Notes: generated by a model not told the origin, from the letters alone. DNA of 5,243 nucleotides from Lachnospiraceae bacterium UBA3643 (GCA_002373855.1 DFKO01000190.1:1-5243), one strand, 5' to 3'; positions 1 to 5,243 are shown, numbered from the stretch's first letter. Program-made: numbers and translations.

Positions 1-302
1 GCAGTGAGCTTGCCGATGACATCGAGAGCCTTGTCGGTTCCAAGAGCTTTCTCAAGGAGATCCTTGGCATATCCGATACCACCCTCTGCAATATACTGCT
101 GGGCCAGACAGATTTCGTAAAATTCATTTATGACGCTCTCCTTGACCTGGGGAGAGATGCTCCTGGTATTGGCAATCTCAAGGGTGAGGTCCTCTATCTC
201 CTCTTCCTTAAGGTGCTTAAATACGGTCGCCGATTTCTCAGGTCCGAGTGCTATTAGCAATACGGCTGCTTTCTGCAGTCCGGATAATTGTTCCTCCGCC
301 AT
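1..302 (-). CDS. fliG: Flagellar motor switch protein FliG, N-terminal part (cut by window edge)
   Basis: FliG is the rotor protein of the flagellar switch complex: its N-terminal domain binds the C-terminal tail of FliF on the cytoplasmic face of the MS ring, and its C-terminal domain (not in this window) meets the stator. My translation from the ATG at 302-300 begins MAEEQLSGLQKAAVLLIALG and continues PEKSATVFKHLKEEEIEDL, the typical FliG opening (LxGxxKAAxLLxxLG, then a helix that counts FliF). About 100 codons are present, roughly 30% of the usual length near 340 residues; the gene runs off the low-coordinate end. The start is supported by AGGAGA at 314-309, six bases upstream. It follows fliF by 25 bases, as the last visible gene of the operon. 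No frameshift is seen. Identification is by sequence recognition plus conserved gene order. Confidence 0.96.
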   Translation of the reverse strand, partial: MAEEQLSGLQKAAVLLIALGPEKSATVFKHLKEEEIEDLTLEIANTRSISPQVKESVINEFYEICLAQQYIAEGGIGYAKDLLEKALGTDKALDVIGKLT

Positions 303-308
303 TTTGGT

Positions 309-314
309 TCTCCT
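309..314 (-). promoter_or_regulatory. Ribosome binding site of fliG
   Basis: AGGAGA lies six bases upstream of the fliG ATG, inside the 25-base fliF-fliG gap. It fixes the fliG start and suggests independent, efficient initiation rather than strict coupling to fliF. Confidence 0.8.
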
Positions 315-327
315 GTAATCCCCTTAT

Positions 328-1935
328 TTATGACCAGTCCTCAGATAACCAGTTGCGGAGCAGGTTTGCTGCCGCGTCAGGATTATCCTCGACAAATTTC
401 TCTACAATCTTGCGGGCTTCGGACTTATCCTCCACACCGATCTCCTCGAGTTCTTCCGGAGGAGCTGACTTAAGTATCTCCTCAATGCTGATCTCAGGCT
501 CTTCCTCCTCGACCTTGGTAGCCTTGAGGGATCTGACTATTACGAATGCCAGAAGTCCGAGGATAGCTATGAGGAGCAGTGCCGTAATAATATCTGTCGC
601 CTCAAATGCCATGCCCTCCTTGTCGATAAAGAGAGGCTCCTGGTAGTGAACTATAGTGATTCTGCTGACGTTTACACCGGATGCGTTTGCAACGGCTGAA
701 AAGAGATCATCATCCACATCAAGCTTTGTCCTGGTATCATTGGCGATCTTGTACTCCTCCCATGTGATACCGTCGAGGAGTCCCTGGGCTTTTACATCCT
801 CCTCCCTGATCACGTCGTATGTAATGGCTGTGACGGTGATCGAGGAATCGTCATAGAGGATGGCACCTGCGGGAATCTGACGCAGGGATGTACTCTCGTT
901 TGGCAGATAATGGGTATCACTCTCTGTCGTAGTAGCACTCTGCTCCTCGGCATTTTCATATACATATGTCGTCTCTGTATTGGAATCGGTACCGGGCTGA
1001 CCCGCAATACCGCTGTTGTTCTGGGAGTTGTAAAGGTCCTGATCGGCTATCATACCTTCCTGGCGGCCATCCGGTGCCCAGTAGAGATGCTCAGCCAGCT
1101 CTGTATACGCGCTGTCGAGGACCATGTTTGGAGCTACCTCGATGCTGGAGAACAGGTTTGTGTTGATGAGCATATTTTTCACATTGGCCGCAACCTGGTT
1201 GTTGATCTGCTCACCTAATGTATATACGCTTGATGCAGAACCTGTGGAAGATGCCGCATCAGCTCCGTCAAATAAAAGACGTCCGTCAGTATCCAGGATG
1301 GTGACATTGGCCGTAGATGAGTTGCCAAGACCCGTAGCAACAAAGTGGGCTATGGCATTGGCCTGATCCGTCGAGCACTCGTCCTTTAGCTCAAGGAGGA
1401 TACTTGCGCTTTTTTCGGTATTCTTGGCTATCAGCGTACCGTCATCCTCAGGGATGTTTAACTGGACTGTAGCTGTCTTTACAAAGCTGTATGACTCAAG
1501 TTCATCCTCCATATATTTTTGGAGATAAACCACGTATTTTTTCTGTTTGTCTGATTCTGTTGTGGAGAATCCACCGTCAGTCACATTGTCAATGCTGTAA
1601 CCTGTAGAATAGATATCATTTGATCCAAGGAGCAGATTGGCATCGGTATATGATGACTTCCTTACGGATATGACGAGGCCTTCCTCATCAGTCTGGTAAT
1701 CAATATTGTTGGCCGTAAGTAAGTCGATGCACTCCTGGGCTTCCGTGGGATTCTGTGCCGTAAATATTTTGACATACGTCGGTCTCGTGACGATAAAAAT
1801 CAAAATAGCAAAAGCAACGATCACAAAAGCCGTCATGCTTATGATCGCTGTCTTCTGTCTGACTGTGAACTTTTCCCACCAGTTAAGGAATTTTGCCGGC
1901 AGGCTGCGAAGCCATGCCATAAACTTGTCAACCAT
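328..1935 (-). CDS. fliF: Flagellar MS-ring protein FliF
   Basis: FliF polymerises in the cytoplasmic membrane into the MS ring, the base on which the rod, export gate and C-ring are built. The 535-residue protein has the family layout and usual length. A short basic N-terminus is followed by TM1 at about 29-49 (ISMTAFVIVAFAILIFIV). The extracytoplasmic ring-building domains follow, including the YVVYLQKYMEDELESYSFV and VQLNIPEDD stretch around 134-165 and the NVTILDTDGRLL stretch around 210-221. A polar Ser/Thr/Asn/Glu-rich linker covers about 303-350, and TM2 is at about 448-467 (DIITALLLIAILGLLAFVIV). The cytoplasmic tail is acidic and ends in the FliG-binding helix pair at about 508-534 (KIVEKFVEDNPDAAANLLRNW). 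The ATG at 1935 is the first in frame and starts MVDKFMAWLR. Its SD is atypical (see 1943-1949). It lies 42 bases after fliE and 25 before fliG, clearly co-transcribed. No defects are seen. Confidence 0.98.
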   Translation of the reverse strand: MVDKFMAWLRSLPAKFLNWWEKFTVRQKTAIISMTAFVIVAFAILIFIVTRPTYVKIFTAQNPTEAQECIDLLTANNIDYQTDEEGLVISVRKSSYTDANLLLGSNDIYSTGYSIDNVTDGGFSTTESDKQKKYVVYLQKYMEDELESYSFVKTATVQLNIPEDDGTLIAKNTEKSASILLELKDECSTDQANAIAHFVATGLGNSSTANVTILDTDGRLLFDGADAASSTGSASSVYTLGEQINNQVAANVKNMLINTNLFSSIEVAPNMVLDSAYTELAEHLYWAPDGRQEGMIADQDLYNSQNNSGIAGQPGTDSNTETTYVYENAEEQSATTTESDTHYLPNESTSLRQIPAGAILYDDSSITVTAITYDVIREEDVKAQGLLDGITWEEYKIANDTRTKLDVDDDLFSAVANASGVNVSRITIVHYQEPLFIDKEGMAFEATDIITALLLIAILGLLAFVIVRSLKATKVEEEEPEISIEEILKSAPPEELEEIGVEDKSEARKIVEKFVEDNPDAAANLLRNWLSEDWS

Positions 1936-1942
1936 TATGCTA

Positions 1943-1949
1943 CCCCACC
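1943..1949 (-). promoter_or_regulatory. Atypical ribosome binding site of fliF (GGTGGGG)
   Basis: The only purine-rich element before the fliF ATG is GGTGGGG, seven bases upstream, with no AGGAGG core. It can pair with the 16S anti-SD only with mismatch or wobble. A three-codon reading frame (ATG GTG GGG TAG, 1951-1940) lies over it and stops four bases before the fliF ATG. Initiation here is probably weaker than at flgB, flgC or fliG; this is inferred from sequence alone. Confidence 0.45.
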
Positions 1950-1977
1950 ATAATAATTAAACGAAATATTTTAAACA

Positions 1978-2313
1978 TTAAATCTGCATATTCATGAGTT
2001 CCTTGTATGCCTCAAGGAATTTATCACGGACGGCTACCGTGTACTGCAGGGCTGTGGAAGCCTTCTGCATGGCGATGGCCAGGTCGTGAGTGTTGTCCGA
2101 CTCACCGAGGGCAAGCTTTATCTCCTCGTTCTCAGCGTTGGACAGATACATATTTGTCGTGTTCAGACTGTTGATCGCCGAGTTTAGCATCGTGTCAAAC
2201 ACGCTTTCATTATCCGAGCCCATAAGCTTTGTTGCCGTGGTGGCATTGCTGGGCTTTACTATCGGAGTTATGTTTTTGTTCATCAGTGTGTATACATCAG
2301 ATGTATCTACCAT
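1978..2313 (-). CDS. fliE: Flagellar hook-basal body protein FliE
   Basis: FliE is a small secreted basal-body protein that joins the MS ring to the proximal rod and is among the first substrates of the flagellar type III export apparatus. The 111-residue product has the family's usual length. It shows the diagnostic C-terminal half: HDLAIAMQKASTALQYTVAVRDK at about 75-97, followed by FLEAYKELMNMQI at the very C-terminus (the family ends in a near-invariant R-x-K-x-x-x-A-Y-x-E-x-x-x-M motif). The N-terminal third is polar and poorly conserved, as expected, and there is no Sec signal peptide. The ATG at 2313 gives MVDTSDVYTL. Its SD is weak (AAAGGG at 2328-2323), but the next in-frame Met (residue 11) has no better site, so the first start is kept. 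It lies 24 bases after flgC and 42 before fliF, in the same transcription unit. Confidence 0.96.
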   Translation of the reverse strand: MVDTSDVYTLMNKNITPIVKPSNATTATKLMGSDNESVFDTMLNSAINSLNTTNMYLSNAENEEIKLALGESDNTHDLAIAMQKASTALQYTVAVRDKFLEAYKELMNMQI

Positions 2314-2322
2314 TTCAAATTA

Positions 2323-2328
2323 CCCTTT
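2323..2328 (-). promoter_or_regulatory. Weak ribosome binding site of fliE
   Basis: AAAGGG ends nine bases upstream of the fliE ATG in the flgC-fliE gap. It lacks the GGAGG core present at flgB and the AGGAG present at flgC and fliG, which suggests lower initiation or reliance on ribosomes arriving from flgC. Confidence 0.45.
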
Positions 2329-2337
2329 TACACATAA

Positions 2338-2826
2338 TTACTGGAGTATCTCAAGGCCCTTCATCGCAATTGATTTGCTGGCCGAGAGTACTGTTGCGTT
2401 GGCCTCATATGCACGGGACGCATCGATCAGGTTTGTCATCTCCGTGATGATGTTGACATTCGGATATGTGACATAGCCGTTTTCGTCAGCATCGGGATGG
2501 GACGGATCGTATACCATATTCATCTGGGTATCGTTGTCCTCGCTGATCTCGGTGATCTTTACACCGTATCCGATGGCGTCCTGATTGGCTGCAAAGCTGT
2601 CACGCTTTGTATGGCCGTCGCCTACGATATGATCAAGTACATGACCGAAAGGCGTGTTGTAATCAGTCTCCTGCGTAGTGTATGTAACTATCTTTCTCCT
2701 GTACGGAGTGCCGTCCTCTGTACGGGTCGTGTTGGCATTGGCTACGTTTTCCGCGATGACATCCATGCGGTAACGCTCTGCCGAGAGGCCTGTTGCACTT
2801 ATATCAAAAGCTGTAAATAATCCCAT
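2338..2826 (-). CDS. flgC: Flagellar basal-body rod protein FlgC
   Basis: FlgC is one of the proximal rod subunits that build the drive shaft through the cell envelope; it is exported by the flagellar type III system and has no Sec signal. The 162-residue product has the family's normal length. The N-terminal rod motif (LSAERYRMDVIAENVANANT, about 14-33) is followed by the FlgC-type TEDGTPYRRK. Near the end are VYDPSHPDADENGYVTYPN (about 105-123) and the C-terminal coiled-coil segment SRAYEANATVLSASK (137-151), ending in KGLEILQ. The ATG at 2826 is set by AGGAGA at 2838-2833, six bases upstream. That SD overlaps the flgB stop codon, and the two genes are only 10 bases apart, so translation is probably coupled. 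Confidence 0.98.
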   Translation of the reverse strand: MGLFTAFDISATGLSAERYRMDVIAENVANANTTRTEDGTPYRRKIVTYTTQETDYNTPFGHVLDHIVGDGHTKRDSFAANQDAIGYGVKITEISEDNDTQMNMVYDPSHPDADENGYVTYPNVNIITEMTNLIDASRAYEANATVLSASKSIAMKGLEILQ

Positions 2827-2832
2827 AGCTTA

Positions 2833-2838
2833 TCTCCT
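2833..2838 (-). promoter_or_regulatory. Ribosome binding site of flgC overlapping flgB stop
   Basis: AGGAGA shares bases with the flgB TAG stop (2839-2837) and sits six bases before the flgC ATG. A ribosome terminating on flgB would be positioned on this SD, an arrangement that fits coupled production of the two rod proteins. Confidence 0.75.
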
Positions 2839-3226
2839 ATTTCATCACAGAGGCGAGATTTGAGAAATCCTTGGAAATCGCATCCATGATAGCGTTGTAT
2901 TTAATCTGGTTCTCCGCAAGGTATACGTTTTCCGTATCGATATCCACGTTGTTGCCGTCGAGTCTGTATGAGAAGTCAGCAGCATCCGTGTATACCTTTG
3001 GCGTGATCTCGTCGAGGTCCATGTTGTATACTTTTGCATCCATGGTCCTGTCGCCTACATGTGATAAAGCATGGCGAAGCTCGGACTCAAAAGTCACATC
3101 CTGGCGCTTGTAGCCCGGTGTGTTTACATTTGCAATGTTGTTGGCAATGGCCTGGTCCCTGAGCCATGAGGCATCAGCAGCCTTGTCCATCACGTTTATG
3201 TAACTGAAAATATTTGTCTTGTCCAT
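2837..3226 (-). CDS. flgB: Flagellar basal-body rod protein FlgB
   Basis: FlgB is a proximal rod subunit and a partner of FlgC and FliE at the base of the flagellar drive shaft; it is exported by the flagellar type III apparatus. The 129-residue product has the usual length. It carries the rod-family N-terminal signature NNIANVNTPGYKRQDVTFE (29-47) and the FlgB-typical DGNNVDIDTE (90-99) before the C-terminal helix (ENQIKYNAIMDAISKDF). No signal peptide is present, as expected. The ATG at 3226 is fixed by a GGAGG SD six bases upstream. It is the first gene of the flagellar operon, preceded by a promoter candidate about 65 bases upstream, and separated from topA by a terminator. Confidence 0.97.
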   Translation of the reverse strand: MDKTNIFSYINVMDKAADASWLRDQAIANNIANVNTPGYKRQDVTFESELRHALSHVGDRTMDAKVYNMDLDEITPKVYTDAADFSYRLDGNNVDIDTENVYLAENQIKYNAIMDAISKDFSNLASVMK

Positions 3227-3232
3227 CTTTAA

Positions 3233-3249
3233 CCTCCGTTAAAACGGGG
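3233..3249 (-). promoter_or_regulatory. flgB ribosome binding site inside a possible masking hairpin
   Basis: The SD GGAGG (3237-3233) lies six bases before the flgB ATG, a near-ideal arrangement. Just upstream, CCCCGT (3249-3244) can pair with ACGG and the following GG (3239-3233) with the A of GGAGG bulged, around a four-base UUUA loop. If it forms, the hairpin hides the whole SD. The SD call is secure; the masking role is inference. Confidence 0.6.
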
Positions 3250-3257
3250 ATAACGAT

Positions 3258-3290
3258 TAATAAAGTATACATAACTTGCCTACTTTACTA
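3258..3290 (-). repeat. Inverted repeat at the predicted flgB transcription start
   Basis: TAGTAAAGTA (3290-3281) and TACTTTATTA (3267-3258) are inverted copies, ten positions with one G-T pair, around a 13-base loop. The first arm begins one base after the TATAAT box, so the repeat straddles the expected start site near 3284. It may be a repressor or activator operator in DNA. As RNA, only part of the first arm would be transcribed from that start. Confidence 0.5.
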
Positions 3291-3318
3291 ATTATATCCG
3301 AGTGTACAAAAAACACAA
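3291..3318 (-). promoter_or_regulatory. Sigma-A-type promoter candidate for the flgB operon
   Basis: A perfect TATAAT at 3296-3291 is preceded, after a 16-base spacer, by TTGTGT at 3318-3313 (a TTG core with a poor second half). CTTGTG with a 17-base spacer is an alternative -35. Predicted start is near 3284, giving a leader of about 58 bases before flgB. A sigma-D/sigma-28 reading is less likely: TCGGATAT resembles the GCCGATAT box, but no TAAA is correctly placed. The weak -35 together with the inverted repeat suggests control by a regulator. Confidence 0.6.
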
Positions 3319-3332
3319 GATTTTTTTGATAA

Positions 3333-3364
3333 AAATCCCAATATATTGTTTATTGATGGGATTT
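3333..3364 (-). repeat. AAATCCCA inverted repeat, terminator- or attenuator-like
   Basis: AAATCCCA (3364-3357) and TGGGATTT (3340-3333) are perfect eight-base inverted copies around a 16-base AT-rich loop. In the minus direction the second arm runs into TTTTTAT, so an RNA from upstream would form a modest stem followed by a U-run. The stem has only three G-C pairs and the loop is long, so it is weak as a terminator. It could instead be a protein-binding site upstream of the main promoter. Confidence 0.45.
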
Positions 3365-3373
3365 CAGATACTA

Positions 3374-3402
3374 AATATATGCCTCCTTTCTGATGATTTT
3401 AA
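3374..3402 (-). promoter_or_regulatory. Secondary sigma-A-type promoter candidate
   Basis: TTAAAA (3402-3397, 4 of 6 matches to TTGACA) and TATATT (3379-3374, 5 of 6 to TATAAT) are separated by exactly 17 bases. The predicted start, near 3367, would place the AAATCCCA hairpin at the extreme 5' end of the RNA. In an AT-rich gap such matches arise by chance, so this is tentative. Confidence 0.3.
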
Positions 3403-3406
3403 GGGG
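3382..3406 (-). promoter_or_regulatory. Orphan Shine-Dalgarno-like sequence with pairing CCCC arm
   Basis: AAAGGAGG (3389-3382) is as good a ribosome binding sequence as any in the window, yet no ATG, GTG or TTG occurs at usable spacing after it. CCCCTT (3406-3401) can pair with AAGG and GG around a 12-base loop with the A of GGAGG bulged, the same geometry as at the flgB SD. Its role is unknown; it may be a leftover of a lost gene start or chance. Confidence 0.35.
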
Positions 3407-3421
3407 TAATTTCGGTGCTTT

Positions 3422-3448
3422 ACGGTTTACATAAGATAAATAAACCAT
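3422..3448 (-). repeat. GGTTTA/TAAACC inverted repeat
   Basis: GGTTTA and TAAACC form a six-base perfect inverted repeat around an 11-base loop, extendable by a U-G and an A-U pair. No U-run follows in the direction of transcription, so it is not a terminator. It is possibly a regulator site; no family recognised. Confidence 0.3.
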
Positions 3449-3461
3449 GATTTGGGGGTAG

Positions 3462-3486
3462 TTTTTTGTATCCTGATACACAAAAA
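3462..3486. repeat. Near-palindrome overlapping the topA terminator tail
   Basis: On the plus strand TGTATC-CT-GATACA is a perfect six-base inverted repeat with a two-base centre, flanked by T6 on one side and C plus A5 on the other, so the symmetry extends to about 25 bases with one extra base. Its compact shape fits a dimeric-protein binding site better than an RNA hairpin. The A5 run is also the U-run of the topA terminator. Confidence 0.4.
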
Positions 3487-3508
3487 GGGGCTCATTGCTG
3501 AGTCCCTT
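3482..3508 (-). terminator. Rho-independent terminator of topA
   Basis: In the minus direction AAGGGACTCA (3508-3499), loop GCAA, and TGAGCCCCTT form a ten-position stem with a single A-C mismatch, closed by a GNRA tetraloop and followed by a five-U run (3486-3482, of which two can pair in the stem). It lies about 75 bases after the topA stop, where its terminator would be expected, and separates topA from the flagellar operon. Confidence 0.8.
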
Positions 3509-3581
3509 CAGTTTATTTACCCGCTTTCCGTAGCGTCCGTATTATTTATTTCGGCATATATCCGGATAATCTTTAATATTA

Positions 3582-5243
3582 TCAGTCTTTATTTTCAGCC
3601 TCTTTTACAAAGCCGCACTCCTGATCGATGCATGAGAGCTTGTTGCCCTTCTTTACGAGGATCTTGCCGCATCTTGGACATTTCTCATTTACAGGCATGT
3701 TCCAGCTCATGAACTCGCACTCCGGATAACCCTCGCATCCGTAGTATCTGCGGCCCTTCTTGGTCTTTCTGACAATCAGGTCTTTGCCGCAGTCAGGGCA
3801 CTTTACTCCTATCTTTTCAAGGAAAGGCAGTGTGTTCTGGCACTCGGGGAATCCGGGGCAGGCCAGGAATTTGCCGTATGCGCCGTACTTTATGACCATC
3901 TTGCGTCCACACTTTTCGCAGACTACGTCAGTCTCCTCGTCCTTTATCTCCACGTGCTCAAGCTCTTCCTCAGCCTTTTTAACGGCCTCATCAAGATCGG
4001 GGTAGAAATTCTCCAGTACTGTCTTCCAGCCTACCTCGCCGTCTTCTACAGAGTCTAAGAGGTTTTCAAATGTAGCCGTAAAGTTTACATCCACGATGGA
4101 CGGGAAGGCATCCTTCATGATCTTGTTGACAGCTTCGCCAAGCTCCGATACAAAGAGGTTTTTCTGCTCTTTTAAGATATAACGCCTTGCGATGATCGTC
4201 GTAATAGTCGGCGCGTATGTAGAGGGGCGTCCGATACCGAGCTCTTCAAGAGCTCTTACGAGGCTGGCCTCTGTATAATGGGCCGGGGGCTGGGTAAAGT
4301 GCTGCTTTTTATCAAGGGATACAAATCCAATCTTGGAATTGTCATTTAAGGCCTTGAGCAGTACGCCGTTGCCATCCTTGTCATCATCTGAGTCTGAGTA
4401 AACCTTTAAGAATCCGTCAAACTTAACAGCCGATGCTGCAGATGAGAATACGTATCCCGATACATCGAGCTTAAGGGATACGGTATCATATACAGCCTGG
4501 TTCATACGGCTGGCCACAAATCTCTTCCAGATGAGGTTGTATAATTTAAACTCATCTTTTGAGAGGGAATTCTTAATGCTGTCAGGTGTCCTCGATATGT
4601 CTGTAGGTCTGATGGCTTCGTGAGCGTCCTGGATCTTTTTACCCTTGCCTGACTCAGCCTGACCCTCAGCGGCATATTCAGCGCCGTATACGGCCGTAAT
4701 ATACTCAGACGCACTCTTTACTGCCTCGTCGGATACACGGGTAGAATCGGTACGCAGGTACGTTATGATACCTACTGTGCCTTGGCCCTTGATGTCCACA
4801 CCTTCGTAGAGGCTCTGGGCTACACGCATTGTCTTGGATGTGGCAAAGTTAAGGACCTTGCTGGCCTCCTGCTGGAGTGTCGATGTCGTAAACGGCAGAG
4901 GTGCCTTTCTGGTACGCTGGCCCCGCTTTACTTCCTTTACTTTATACTCAGCTGATTTGATATGCTTCTCAATCCTGTCAGCTTCTTCTTTTGAATTGAT
5001 CTCCTTGTTGCCGTCTTTATCACTGTAGTATGAAGCGACAAATGTCTTTTTGTTGCCGTCTACAGAGAGCTTGGCCTCGAGAGTCCAGTATTCCTTGGGG
5101 ATAAATGCCGATATCTCGTCCTCCCTGTCACAGATAATGCGAAGGGCAACTGACTGAACACGGCCTGCGGAGAGTCCGCGCTTTACCTTGGCCCAGAGGA
5201 GCGGTGATATACGGTAACCAACCATACGGTCCAGCATACGGCG
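3582..5243 (-). CDS. topA: DNA topoisomerase I (type IA), C-terminal three-quarters; 5' end outside window
   Basis: Topoisomerase I relaxes negative supercoils by cutting one strand through a 5'-phosphotyrosine link. The visible 553 codons start inside the core with RRMLDRMVGYRISPLLW and the conserved LSAGRVQSVAL. Counting from the first visible Met (5237), the active-site motif ITYLRTDST covers 158-166 with catalytic Tyr160 and Arg162 (Tyr319 and Arg321 in E. coli). HEAIRPTD is at 206-213 and GIGRPSTYAP at 334-343. The C-terminus holds three C4 zinc ribbons: Cys 440/443/460/466, 480/483/501/507 and 520/523/536/541. The protein ends naturally at a TGA (3584-3582). The Toprim domain and start codon lie beyond the window. 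No frameshift is seen. It is a housekeeping gene with its own terminator, so not part of the flagellar operon. Confidence 0.98.
   Translation of the reverse strand, partial: RRMLDRMVGYRISPLLWAKVKRGLSAGRVQSVALRIICDREDEISAFIPKEYWTLEAKLSVDGNKKTFVASYYSDKDGNKEINSKEEADRIEKHIKSAEYKVKEVKRGQRTRKAPLPFTTSTLQQEASKVLNFATSKTMRVAQSLYEGVDIKGQGTVGIITYLRTDSTRVSDEAVKSASEYITAVYGAEYAAEGQAESGKGKKIQDAHEAIRPTDISRTPDSIKNSLSKDEFKLYNLIWKRFVASRMNQAVYDTVSLKLDVSGYVFSSAASAVKFDGFLKVYSDSDDDKDGNGVLLKALNDNSKIGFVSLDKKQHFTQPPAHYTEASLVRALEELGIGRPSTYAPTITTIIARRYILKEQKNLFVSELGEAVNKIMKDAFPSIVDVNFTATFENLLDSVEDGEVGWKTVLENFYPDLDEAVKKAEEELEHVEIKDEETDVVCEKCGRKMVIKYGAYGKFLACPGFPECQNTLPFLEKIGVKCPDCGKDLIVRKTKKGRRYYGCEGYPECEFMSWNMPVNEKCPRCGKILVKKGNKLSCIDQECGFVKEAENKD

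Larger units (their letters stand above)
3227..3581 (-). other. topA-flgB intergenic control region, non-coding
   Basis: This 355-base gap is strongly AT-rich compared with the flanking genes and has no reading frame resembling a known protein on either strand. Read in the direction of transcription it holds, in order: the topA terminator (3508-3482), an overlapping near-palindrome (3486-3462), a hairpin (3448-3422), a CCCC/GGAGG hairpin with an SD-like sequence but no start codon (3406-3382), a weak promoter candidate (3402-3374), an AAATCCCA inverted repeat (3364-3333), the main promoter candidate (3318-3291), an inverted repeat at the predicted start site (3290-3258), and the flgB SD hairpin (3249-3233). 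No codY gene or recognisable fragment of one is present. Confidence 0.8.

Noticed and set aside
303..327. Possible frameshift or fusion between fliF and fliG
   Set aside because: Both ends are intact: fliF finishes in its conserved FliG-binding tail with TAA, and fliG starts at its own ATG with a good SD.
910..1218. 102-codon open frame on the plus strand inside fliF
   Set aside because: It is the antisense shadow of the clearly conserved fliF gene, with no SD and no recognisable domain.
2090..2820. Plus-strand open frames of 128 and 107 codons across fliE and flgC
   Set aside because: They lie antisense to strongly conserved rod genes, and their hydrophobic look is a by-product of the opposite strand's codons.
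3291..3300. Sigma-D/sigma-28 type box (TCGGATAT) before flgB
   Set aside because: It resembles GCCGATAT but has no TAAA at the required distance; the perfect TATAAT explains the site better.
3362..3400. Two CodY-box-like cores (TCAGAAA and TCTGAAA) upstream of flgB
   Set aside because: Aligned to AATTTTCWGAAAATT they have about five and six mismatches, which is too weak to call in an AT-rich region.
3405..3455. Possible c-di-GMP (GEMM) riboswitch, because of GTAAACC and AAAGCACC before a flagellar gene
   Set aside because: The required conserved blocks and helices are absent or in the wrong order, and no terminator or SD switch follows correctly.
3452..3712. 86-codon plus-strand frame running from the intergenic region into topA
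   Set aside because: It has no convincing SD, crosses the topA terminator and is antisense to the third and part of the second zinc ribbon of topA; no family resemblance.

Overview
The window is a stretch of bacterial chromosome in which every gene lies on the minus strand, so transcription runs from high to low coordinates. It holds the 3' three-quarters of topA (DNA topoisomerase I), a 355-base non-coding gap, and then the head of a flagellar basal-body operon in the order flgB-flgC-fliE-fliF-fliG, with fliG cut off by the window edge. This order matches the start of the large fla/che operon of Gram-positive motile bacteria. The protein sequences, the AT-rich control region and topA next to flgB suggest a motile, flagellated Clostridia member, most likely Lachnospiraceae (Roseburia/Butyrivibrio-like). 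That placement is my inference from recognition, not from a search.

Layout: topA (3582-5243, 5' end missing) ends in three C4 zinc ribbons. About 75 bases after its stop is a convincing Rho-independent terminator (3482-3508) with a GCAA tetraloop. The rest of the gap (3227-3481) is AT-rich, encodes no recognisable protein and is dense in inverted repeats. It carries a strong sigma-A-type promoter candidate with a perfect TATAAT (3291-3318), a weaker candidate upstream (3374-3402), a hairpin or operator at the predicted start site, and an excellent Shine-Dalgarno (SD) sequence for flgB that could be masked by a local hairpin.

The flagellar genes are tightly packed, with gaps of 10, 24, 42 and 25 bases, and clearly form one transcription unit. 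FliF forms the MS ring in the membrane, FliG docks on the FliF C-terminus as the rotor switch, FliE links the MS ring to the rod, and FlgB and FlgC are proximal rod proteins. SD quality varies: strong for flgB, flgC and fliG, poor for fliE and fliF.

The coding content is ordinary and well explained. I see no new protein system, mobile element, CRISPR array or RNA gene. What deserves a second look is the regulatory gap between topA and flgB, including the absence of codY, which I recall sitting at this position in some related genomes.
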